Source: Candidatus Epulonipiscium sp. (lineage in GTDB: Bacteria; Bacillota_A; Clostridia; Lachnospirales; Cellulosilyticaceae). Taken from it: 30,568 nt of DNA. The notes beneath the pieces are model-generated. The model searched no databases. It was not told where the DNA came from and saw nothing but the letters and a program-made list of their open reading frames with translations. The position numbers were made by a program, and so were the translations under genes. Shown here piece after piece: positions 9,353-17,300 of this stretch. Where the stretch lies: NCBI GenBank assembly GCA_012841565.1, contig DUUM01000013.1, positions 1-30,568 on the forward strand. The letters run 5' to 3'. Position 1 is the first letter of the stretch. Every line of letters begins with the position of its first letter.

Positions 9353-9890
9353 GTTGAAGCGCCGAAGGATATTATGATAATTGGTGCTGGCCCAGCCGGT
9401 TTAATGGCTGCTAGAACTGCTGCACAAAAGGGGCATACTGTTACTATAATATGAAGCAACTTCTCATTTAGGTGGTGCGTTTAGAACTGCTGCTTATCCA
9501 TCAGGAAAAGGTGAATTATCAACAACTATTAGCGCCTATAGAGCGGAATGCGAAAAATTAGGTGTTAAAATTGTGTTGAACACACCAGTAACAGAAGAAT
9601 TAATTGCTAATGAAAAAGCGGATGTAATTATTGTTGCTACTGGTTCAAAACCATTAATGCCTAATATTAAAGGTATCGATGGACCAAATGTTGTAACAGC
9701 TGAATTTATAGCTTCTACAAGCTTCTTCCCAGTATATATACTAGAAATGCAACCTACAATATTAAGTGATATGGTAATGCAAAATAAGATTCCTTTAATG
9801 GAATTACTAACAAAAAGAAATGTACAGACCATCACAAATGCTAAGGTGTCAGAAATTACAAAAGACATTATCACTTGCAAACAGCGTGTG
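9353..9890 (+). pseudogene. Frameshifted, internally deleted flavin NADH oxidoreductase fragment
   Basis: Frame 1 encodes DIMIIGAGPAGLMAARTAAQ, the FAD-binding GxGxxG motif of the C-terminal half of OYE-type oxidoreductases, and hits TGA at 9452. Shifting frame by one base resumes YEATSHLGGAFRTAAYPSG and continues to VIIVATGSKPLMPNIKGIDG. At about 9717-9726 the sequence jumps from the EFIAST region to SFFPVYILE, omitting the second Rossmann motif (expected VxGGGxVG). A 7-base direct repeat AGCTTCT (9710-9716 and 9720-9726) lies at that junction. The reading ends in a terminator-like hairpin instead of the normal C-terminus. The N-terminal TIM barrel is also absent. This is a different copy from the fragment at 607-1212. 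It is non-functional. Confidence 0.75.
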
Positions 9891-9906
9891 GTAATGTCTT
9901 TTTTGA
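9860..9906. terminator. Hairpin terminator between the oxidoreductase remnant and the small repA
   Basis: AAAAGACATTATCAC (9860-9874) pairs with GTGGTAATGTCTTTTT (9888-9903), with one G-T pair and a 13-base loop. The T run on the plus strand is longest. On the minus strand it lies just after the stop of the truncated RepA_N gene and could end that transcript as well. Confidence 0.7.
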
Positions 9907-9928
9907 TTATTGATTTGTTAAATCTGTA

Positions 9929-10276
9929 TCAACCTTTCAAATCACGAAGATAGATTTCATTACACTGGGTTAGGCCCACTCTTTTACACACAATTAACTC
10001 ATGATCCACAAGCTCCTTCATAACCTGAGCAGCCTTTTGATTTCCCTTAATGTTAAGCTCCCTCATTAAGGTGTCCCTAGAAAATTTGACATACAGCTCA
10101 CCGTTTTTGTTGACCTGGTTTTTCTCCTCAGATAAGGCAAGCAAATTATACATAAGCATATAAGCTATCTTAGATTCAGACCTCATAGACATATACCTTG
10201 GATCCTCAAAAAAAGCCTTTGGCATCTCATAAAAATCCATCTCATTTACATCATCTCTCGTCATTAAATTATCCAT
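9929..10276 (-). pseudogene. Truncated RepA_N replication initiator (second tandem copy)
   Basis: The 115 residues align along their whole length with the N-terminal domain of the next gene upstream. Both read M-PKAFF-(E/K)-(D/N)-P-(R/K)-YM-M-ESK-AYM, then QKAAQVMKELVD, and end at the shared LTQCNEIYL / LSKCNEIYL segment. This is the DNA-binding RepA_N domain of Firmicutes theta-type plasmid and integrative-element initiators. The copy stops after RDLKG, lacking the roughly 150-residue C-terminal part of its neighbour. Start 10276 has AAAGGAG six bases upstream, so it could still be translated as a short DNA-binding protein. It lies 43 bases downstream of the full-length copy on the same strand. 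Either a decaying tandem duplicate or a domesticated short repressor is possible. Confidence 0.7.
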
Positions 10277-10319
10277 TGTAATCTCCTTTTCTATTTTTAA
10301 TTTATATAGCTATTTATTC

Positions 10320-11147
10320 TTAATAGTAGCCAAACTGGTAGCGAATATCACTAAACACCTTTGTATTGGTCTCAAAGAGAGAATTATAGATCATGGTCTG
10401 AAGATATTTTTTAGGATTCATAATCTCAACCCTGGCCGCCGCCTCAATATACTGATGAATCACATGTTCAATATGATGGATGCTGAGCTGGCGAATAAAA
10501 TGCTGCATTATAAGCCGAGGTTTATGCTCTTTACCAATAGCCGTACTAGCACTTAAAAACATATCCCGAATACTTAGGCCAATCTCATCAACAAGCTTAG
10601 GATCATATTGCAGCCTCAAGTCATCAAGATGAATCTTATTAGCCAATAGATACTGGACCTCATCCATATCAGCCACCAAATGATCAGAATCATCAGTCCC
10701 ACCCGCAGGCTTCTGAAAGGTCACCTTGCTAGGTGGTTTTTTTGTAGAAGAACACTTTGAATAAGGAATTACCTTAGATGCCACATTAGGCCCACTGACT
10801 TCATCCGCCAAGGCATAGAGATAAATCTCATTACACTTGCTGAGTCCCACCTTTTTATCAACGATTAACTTATAATCCACCAGCTCTTTCATAACCTGAG
10901 CAGCCTTCTGACTCCCAGCAATATTAAGCAAATCCATCAGTTTACTCCTAGAAAGCTTGACAAATACCTCGCCCCGCTGATTCACCCAATTGTTCTTAAT
11001 AGACAGAGAAAGAAGATCAAGCATAAACATATAAGCTAACTTAGACTCACACTTCATCCCCATATACTTAGGATTCTTAAAAAAAGCCTTTGGCATTTGA
11101 AAAAACTGCATCTGATTCACATAATCCCTCGTTACTAACCCACTCAT
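10320..11147 (-). CDS. RepA_N-family replication initiator protein A
   Basis: The 275-residue protein has an N-terminal RepA_N winged-helix domain (about residues 1-105, MPKAFFKNPKYMGMKCESKL, AGSQKAAQVMKELVD). A Ser/Thr/Lys-rich linker follows, then a helical C-terminal domain from about residue 150 (HLDDLRLQYDPKLVDEIGLS), similar to the DUF6017-type ends of replication initiators in Firmicutes mobile elements. Such proteins bind iterons in or beside their own gene and open the plasmid or ICE origin. The frame starts at 11168, but MSGLV at 11147 is the better start because AAGGGGG precedes it. No partition, relaxase or integrase gene is visible nearby, so this is either an immobilised plasmid or ICE remnant or the edge of one. 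The family call is strong; present activity is unknown. Confidence 0.8.
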   Translation of the reverse strand: MSGLVTRDYVNQMQFFQMPKAFFKNPKYMGMKCESKLAYMFMLDLLSLSIKNNWVNQRGEVFVKLSRSKLMDLLNIAGSQKAAQVMKELVDYKLIVDKKVGLSKCNEIYLYALADEVSGPNVASKVIPYSKCSSTKKPPSKVTFQKPAGGTDDSDHLVADMDEVQYLLANKIHLDDLRLQYDPKLVDEIGLSIRDMFLSASTAIGKEHKPRLIMQHFIRQLSIHHIEHVIHQYIEAAARVEIMNPKKYLQTMIYNSLFETNTKVFSDIRYQFGYY

Positions 11148-11557
11148 GAAAATGGCCCCCTTAGTCATTTGAATTTATCACCCTACACTATATAAATAGC
11201 AATAGGTCTGAAAATTACCCCCTATTATTTAAAATAAATTTATATTGCATTTCCTAGATCATCCAAAATCAAAGACATATTAAGACTAATGCTATTAAAA
11301 CGAATTATAAAAACACTAATAATATCAGTCAGTCTATCTAGTCTTTAGATCTTAAAGCAACTAACATTCTTTTTTAAAATAGGGGTAATAATGATTCCCC
11401 ATGCTATCTATTTGGTAAGGGATGAAATTTAAACAACAAGGGGTGTACTTATGGCAGGAGAAATAGACTTAATATTACTCGATATAAAAGTTGGAAAATA
11501 TACAATAATCTATTTTATATGATATAATTATACTAAAGTATAAGATAGAGGTGAAAG
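11148..11557. promoter_or_regulatory. Intergenic region between repA and the HNH gene
   Basis: About 410 AT-rich bases separate two divergent genes. A TGA-TATAAT extended -10 (TATAAT 11523-11528) precedes the HNH gene and its AGAGGTG ribosome site. A 23-codon ORF at 11451-11522 starts MAGEIDLILLDIK, preceded by AAGGGGTG, and looks like the stump of a gene start. Its leader repeats a sequence found near 4311-4360. The region could also contain the RepA origin, but I see no clear iterons. Confidence 0.4.
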
Positions 11558-12745
11558 ATGCTATCCTTACCACAAGAAACATCCATAGACGTAAACCTAT
11601 TAGAGCGAATGCAAGAAGAAAATATCGTTACAAGCTACAAACTATTTTGGTTTAGAGGAATCTTCAAAGAAATTATTAGCCAAAATAAAGACATAACATT
11701 TAGACGAATTGTCTGCAGAATGATAACTGAGGCCTGGTATCCTCTTATAGAATATCACCTAAACTTTGGGGCCATTGACATGCTATACGATCTTTGCATG
11801 CTGATACATAGAAAACACAAAATAAAAAGCAATATTAGCGAAAATAAATTGTTAAAATTTCTGGAAGATCTCAATGACAAAGAGATAGAAAGGGGAATCA
11901 GAAATTTATATAATATGGTTCCTTACAGATTATTAGCACCTTTTTTCGTTGGAGAATTTAAGAGCATACCAGATCATAGAAGAAATAAAAGGATTGCAGA
12001 ACTTAGTAATTTGCAAGAGGATGTTTTTTACAAGATAGATGATAAAAATAAGTCTATAACCATCAATCAAAACTGGTTTGACTATATTTACAAGAACCAA
12101 AGTATTGTATATGGATGGATGAGTTATAAATTAATTTATTTTCTACAAAATAGAAATCCCAATGTGCCAGCCATACCCTTTAAACTAGCTGCACCTCAGG
12201 AACGTAACCTAGCTAGCGCTAGAAAGTTTTGGAATGAGATTAATCACACAATGCCACTATATGATATTTATACGAGCAAAGAACTGACGGAAGGAAATTT
12301 TAAAGCATATGGAGGACTTAGTATTGATCATTTTATTCCTTGGAGCTTTATCCTACACGATGAGTTATGGAATCTTGTGCCTACATTTCATAATATAAAC
12401 AGCTCTAAAAGTAATAGATTACCTAATTTAGAACACTACATGGAGAAGTTTTGTGACCTTCAGTATAATGCGTTTAAGGTAGCTAGAAAGAATAAAAGGC
12501 TGAAAAAACAGTTAGAAGATTACCTAACCATTAATAAAAGTATGGATATTAATGCACTGCTACACAGTGATATACAAAAAGGATATTTTGTCGATTCTAT
12601 CAAAGCTACCATAAAACCGCTTTTTCAAATAGCTTATAACCAAGGCTATGGTTTATGGCATGAAGATGTAGCAGATAATGGAATCATTACTCCATCAGTT
12701 ACAAATAAGATCTCACTAGGCGAAATACATACCCTCAAACACTAA
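11558..12745 (+). CDS. HNH endonuclease domain protein, probable defence nuclease
   Basis: The 395-residue protein has an N-terminal helical region of about 240 residues without a recognised domain, then an HNH nuclease core. The core reads LSIDHFIPWSF with D257-H258, then WNLVPTFHNINSSKSNRLP with N272, N281 and K284. This is the DHxxPxS...NLxPxxxxxNxxKxxxLP form of the beta-beta-alpha-metal fold, which lacks zinc-ribbon cysteines. HNH proteins cut DNA using a divalent metal. The large unrecognised front half may be the specificity or sensing part. ATG 11558 follows AGAGGTG. A SAM-dependent methyltransferase starts 17 bases later, suggesting a two-gene unit. A restriction-modification pairing is possible, but the partner lacks a DNA methyltransferase catalytic signature, so the target is open. 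Confidence 0.75.
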   Translation: MLSLPQETSIDVNLLERMQEENIVTSYKLFWFRGIFKEIISQNKDITFRRIVCRMITEAWYPLIEYHLNFGAIDMLYDLCMLIHRKHKIKSNISENKLLKFLEDLNDKEIERGIRNLYNMVPYRLLAPFFVGEFKSIPDHRRNKRIAELSNLQEDVFYKIDDKNKSITINQNWFDYIYKNQSIVYGWMSYKLIYFLQNRNPNVPAIPFKLAAPQERNLASARKFWNEINHTMPLYDIYTSKELTEGNFKAYGGLSIDHFIPWSFILHDELWNLVPTFHNINSSKSNRLPNLEHYMEKFCDLQYNAFKVARKNKRLKKQLEDYLTINKSMDINALLHSDIQKGYFVDSIKATIKPLFQIAYNQGYGLWHEDVADNGIITPSVTNKISLGEIHTLKH

Positions 12746-12762
12746 GAGGAAAGAGGTGCCAC

Positions 12763-13344
12763 ATGACTTTAGATTATTATAATAGCAAGGCTATAGACTA
12801 CAGCAAAGAAACTATATCTGCCGAATTTCAAGAGCGCCGAAACATGCTCCTTAAGTATCTAAAACCCAATGCTCATATTTTAGATTTAGGCTGTGGCTCT
12901 GGGAGGGATAGTAAGGCCTTTATCCAGCAAGGGTATCAGGTAACGGCTATGGATGGATCAAATGAGCTATGCAAAATTGCCAGCAAGTACATCGGCCAAG
13001 CAGTTATCTGTAGAAGATTCCAAGACCTAAGGGAAAGCAATACATATGATGCTGTATGGGCCTGTGCTTCCCTTCTACATGTTCCCTTAGTAGATTTAAG
13101 CAACATATTCAGTAAAGTTGCTGCAGCACTAAAGACGGGAGGGTACTTCTATGGGTCTTTTAAATATGGAGAATATGAAGGGGAGAGAAATGGAAGGTAT
13201 TTTGCGGATTTAACGGAAGAAAGGCTGGAAGCTTTGTTGGGGAATTTTGTGGAGCTAGAACTGGTTGAAGTTGAGATTACGGGAGATGTAAGAGAGGGGC
13301 GTGGGGAGGAATTGTGGTTGAACTTTGTTGTGAGGAAAATATAG
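12763..13344 (+). CDS. Class I SAM-dependent methyltransferase
   Basis: The 193-residue protein has the Rossmann methyltransferase motifs: motif I ILDLGCGSGRDS (residues 39-50), the acidic motif II VTAMDGS (D64), and the post-II segment YDAVWACASLLHVP followed by ALKTGGYFYGSFKYGE. This is the Methyltransf_11/25 small-molecule type. There is no NPPY, DPPY or PC motif of DNA methyltransferases, so base methylation of DNA is unlikely on sequence. It sits 17 bases behind the HNH gene and is probably co-transcribed. Ribosome site AGAGG. A palindromic repeat lies 28 bases after its stop. The substrate is unknown; a tailoring or housekeeping role unrelated to the nuclease is also possible. Confidence 0.85.
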   Translation: MTLDYYNSKAIDYSKETISAEFQERRNMLLKYLKPNAHILDLGCGSGRDSKAFIQQGYQVTAMDGSNELCKIASKYIGQAVICRRFQDLRESNTYDAVWACASLLHVPLVDLSNIFSKVAAALKTGGYFYGSFKYGEYEGERNGRYFADLTEERLEALLGNFVELELVEVEITGDVREGRGEELWLNFVVRKI

Positions 13345-13371
13345 GTAATTGTGTAAAGTATTGGGAATAGC

Positions 13372-13415
13372 TTGGGGTCAGACCCTCTTGGCAGAGGGTA
13401 CTGCCCTCTGCCAAG
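13372..13415 (+). repeat. REP-like palindromic element, copy A
   Basis: The head TTGGGGTCAGACCCT contains the perfect palindrome GGGTC-A-GACCC (13375-13385). It is followed at once by a 12-base stem CTTGGCAGAGGG (13387-13398), loop TACTG, and CCCTCTGCCAAG (13404-13415). There is no T run, so it is not an ordinary terminator. It lies between the methyltransferase stop and the next gene's start at 13437. Same orientation as copy B; opposite to copies C and D. Confidence 0.85.
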
Positions 13416-13436
13416 CTACTGATAAGGGAGGATTTT

Positions 13437-14129
13437 ATGGGAAATCAAACTAAAACAACAATACAAATTAAAGGTTTTCCTTTAATCAAGTTTCAAGACA
13501 ATGATAAAATTAAAAGATTTCGCCAAGGTATTTTATATATGAAGAACTTGCAATACTACCGTGACTTAGAGAAAAGCAATGGTGATGGTACTATAGGGGA
13601 TATGTTTGAAGCGATGCTACATATTAATGAAGGAAAATTAATAATACCTGAATTAGGTGAAGAAATAGAAATTAAAGATGATTTAATCACAACAGATTTT
13701 TCAAATGGTTTTGTTTTTTGTATGTTTGGAATAAATGAAAATGTTAAATCCTTTCAATTTACAGATAAACAAAAGCAAGAAATTTTTAACTTTGGTGATA
13801 GAGCATTACTTATAACAGATAGGCATGAGTTTTTAAAAAGGATATTTAGTACAGCTGTAGAGAAAAGTTTGAAAGTTTTTCACGGATCTGTAAAATATTA
13901 TGATGAACATGTAGATTCGGTTAATCTTTTAGCATCATTAACTAATGGGATGGAAAACATTGCTTTCTGGAAAAGAGATAAATATAGATACCAACAAGAA
14001 TATCGATTTGTAATACAAAGTGTAGATACGACAGAAGATTACTTTGAATTAAATATTGGTGACATAAGTGATATCTCTAAAGAAATAAAGACATCTGTTT
14101 TACTGAATTCAATAACAGTGCAGCTATAA
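13437..14129 (+). CDS. Uncharacterised 230-residue protein, partner of the YobI-like NTPase
   Basis: No named family was recognised with certainty. The protein shows ordered blocks: an N-terminal FRQGILYMKNLQYYRDLEK, a GDMFEA segment, VFCMFG, then FGDRALLITDRHEFLKRI, a VKYYDE segment, and near the C-terminus FWKRDKYRYQQEYRFVIQ followed by LNIGDISDIS. The spaced pattern of an early Phe/Arg-Tyr-Met block and a late K-YQ-EYR block resembles small proteins of the DUF2971-like type often seen in defence islands. That comparison is from memory and tentative. No signal peptide or membrane segment. AAGGGAGG lies seven bases before the ATG. The gene starts 21 bases after repeat copy A and is followed after 250 bases by the large NTPase gene on the same strand. 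The two share a repeat-bracketed block. Confidence 0.6.
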   Translation: MGNQTKTTIQIKGFPLIKFQDNDKIKRFRQGILYMKNLQYYRDLEKSNGDGTIGDMFEAMLHINEGKLIIPELGEEIEIKDDLITTDFSNGFVFCMFGINENVKSFQFTDKQKQEIFNFGDRALLITDRHEFLKRIFSTAVEKSLKVFHGSVKYYDEHVDSVNLLASLTNGMENIAFWKRDKYRYQQEYRFVIQSVDTTEDYFELNIGDISDISKEIKTSVLLNSITVQL

Positions 14130-14379
14130 AAGGAATGAATGAGAATCTAATTTTTGAATCTGTGGATAAGGAAACTATGCGAATCATTGTGCTACCTCTA
14201 ATTCAGGACTCAGAATAAGATACATTAGTAGTTAATAGTCAAACCGAGAAAAAGAGTTATTACTCGGTAGGTGCAGAGCTCATGTACAGGAGTTAAAAAG
14301 AAAAAGCGTATTATAGTAATAAGAAATTTTAATTATAGCCTTTTTATGATAAGGAGCAAACTGAAATGGAGCGGAATGC
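14130..14379. other. Spacer with coding remnant and micro-ORF before the NTPase gene
   Basis: A 27-codon frame beginning ATG at about 14138 (MNENLIFESVDKETMRIIVL...) looks like the stump of a gene, but it has no recognised homology and only a weak ribosome site. At 14366-14383 a five-residue ORF (MERNA) with AAGGAG upstream ends in a TGA that overlaps the NTPase start codon as ATGA. That is a likely translational-coupling leader. Confidence 0.4.
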
Positions 14380-17300
14380 ATGAAACTGATTATTAATAAG
14401 ATTAAAGCTAAGTTGACTTTTAATCAATGGAAAAAAACTAAAATAGAATATACAGACTTAGCTCCTATTGATAAAATCGAAAGTGGAGCTGAGTATCTTA
14501 ATGCTTTAGACTGGGCATTAAGCAATAAAAGAATAAAAAACATTGCTCTTGCTGGCCCTTATGGCTCAGGCAAAAGTAGTATTATTGAAACTTATTTAAA
14601 GCAACACCCCATTGTGAAGAAAAAGACTCTGCGTATATCAATGGCCACATTTGTTGAAAATGTAGTTGATAGTAACGGAAAAACTAAAAAAATTAAGATT
14701 AAGCAGGAAGAGATTGAACTTGGGATTCTGAAGCAACTTTTTTATAAAGTAGGTTATAAAAGAATCCCCCAAAGTAGATATAGAAAGCTCCATAGAATCA
14801 GTTGGAACAGTATCTTTGAATATTTTTTAGGGCTGAGCATTATAATCTACGTGATGTCTTATATTTTTTCCCCAGAGTTAGTTAATTCTATAAGAGATAA
14901 AATTATTATAGCGGGTTCTTCTATAGGGATTTCAAATAACATTTCTTTGTTATTGTTTGGAGTATTTATTTTAGTAATCCTTGCAATTCTTGCTACTATG
15001 TATCGTTCAATGGTATCTCACTTTAAAGTAAAAGAGATAAAGTTTCCAGTAGATACTACTGTAAAAAGAGGAGAAGAATCAAATGAAACTATTTTCGATA
15101 AGCACATGGATGAAATTATCTATTTCTTTGAAGAAACAAAATATAGGCTTGTATTCTTCGAAGACCTCGACCGCTTGGAGGACTCTTCTATATTCGTTCA
15201 TCTTCGTGAATTAAACACACTATTAAATAACTATAATGTTATTAAAGAACCGATTATATTTGTTTATGCTATTAAAGATGATATTTTTACTAGTACCGAT
15301 AGAACAAAATTCTTTGAGTTTATTATTCCGGTGATACCAATTATCAATTCAACAAATTCTGGTGAGATTCTTTTAAAAAAGCTTGATGATTCAGATAAAA
15401 TTGGTATAAAAAATGAAATATCTCAGGATTTTGTATTGGATGTTTCTCCATATATTTCCGATATGAGAATCCTTCAAAACATATATAACGAATTTATTGT
15501 TTATAAGAAAACCCTTCGAATAGAGCAGGGATTAAAGTTGTTAGATGAACCCATGATGGCTTTGATTATTTTCAAAAATCTTTATCCTCATGATTTTGCT
15601 GATATTCAGATGGAGCAAGGGATTATTAAACAGGCATTTGCTAATAAGCAAAAATATTTGAAGATAAAGCAGGGTAATATTCAGAGTGTAATAGATGAAT
15701 CAACTAGATTGTTGGATGGAATACAGAGTGAAGCACTTAAAAGTATCAAAGAATTGAAAAGTGCACTATTATGTGAAGTAACTGATTGGACTGGCATCGC
15801 TAGAGTTATTAAGCCTAATAGATTATCTGATAATACCCGTGCCAGTGTAGTCATGGAAAATGATTTTGACGTATCAGAATGGAGCTCATCGAATCAGTGT
15901 TCTGGAACCTATTATGGATGGGATGGAAGTGGGGGATACTCTTTTTCTTGCAGCGAATTCTCTGAGATATGTGCATCCTACTTAAAAAGAGAAAAAAGAA
16001 TTAAGTTGATTGAAGAAAGTCGTATTGCGGAAGAACAGAGAAAAGTTGAGAAACTCAAACTAGAGCTTCAAAATGTTTTGGGTTGGTCTCTTAAAAGACT
16101 CACAGAACAATTTGGTGCCATAGAAATATTATCTGACGAAGTCCGAAGTAATAAATTACTGGTCTTTTTGCTTCGTAGGGGGTATATAGACGAAAAGTAT
16201 GCAAACTACATTAACTACTTTAAAGGTAACACGGTTACTAAGGAAGACATGAATTTTATCCTTGCGGTAAAAAATATGGAGCCGCAGCCTTTTAACTATA
16301 CTTTGATCAAAACCACTATGGTAGCTCAGAGACTGCAAACATATGAGTTTGGACAAAAAACAATTTACAACTTTAATCTTTTAGAATGCATGTTGTCCTC
16401 TGATGTCTATATCGAAAAGTTAAATACCTTTATGAAGCAGTTGGCTAAGGCGGATGAACGAAGTTGGAAGTTTATTGATGAGTTTGTTGATTTAACAGAA
16501 CGTCAAGGTTATTTCATCAGATTACTTGCTGCTGCTTGGCCTGATATGTGGGGGTATATCGCAAAAAATGCGATATTAACCTACGAACGGAAAATCCATT
16601 ACTTGACACGACTGATTTCAAACTTAGATACCGAAATAATTGTTTTACTGAATAGCAACAATGAAATGAGTGATTTCATTGAACAAAATGAAGATATCCT
16701 TCAACAATTGACTTCTGTAGACGGTAGTAAAATTATTGCGGTAATCGAGGCCATTCAAGTGAAATTTAGAAGGGTTTTAATAGAAAATGTGGCAGAAGAT
16801 GTTCTAGATTATATATTTGACAACAATTACTACGAATTGAATCCTCTTATGATTGAACGTATTGTGGAATATAAAGACAAAGACCTTGTTTCGGATTTAG
16901 AATCTAAACACTACACAACGATTATCAAGCTTGAGTACATTCCTTTGATTGAATATGTTAGGGCAAATATTTCGCAATATATTGAGCTAATTGTATTAGC
17001 TGGAGAGCATGCTTGTGACGAAGAGGAACAAATTCTTGACTTGCTAGAACGCAGTATTGAGAATCAAGCGTTATGTATTAGTATAATTGAGCATGAAGAA
17101 TTTTGCATGGTCGATATTACATGCTGTTGTAAAAACCAGATAGCTGAAAACAAATTGGCTGTAAAAAATATATGGGGTGCTCTATTAAAAAATAATAAGA
17201 TACTCCCTCAATGGGAGAATGTAATGAGTTACTGGTCACTATTTGAATTTACCCAAGATTTGATAAGCTATATCGATAGCCATATAAATGATTTAATGAA

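Noticed and set aside
9536..9880. Minus-strand ORF antisense to the oxidoreductase remnant
   Set aside because: It is the mirror of a frame with clear FAD/NAD-binding motifs, has no recognisable domain, and its hydrophobic look comes from the complementary strand.
11148..11557. Origin of replication with iterons next to repA
   Set aside because: I looked for short direct repeats near the initiator gene and found none convincing; iterons may instead lie within the gene.
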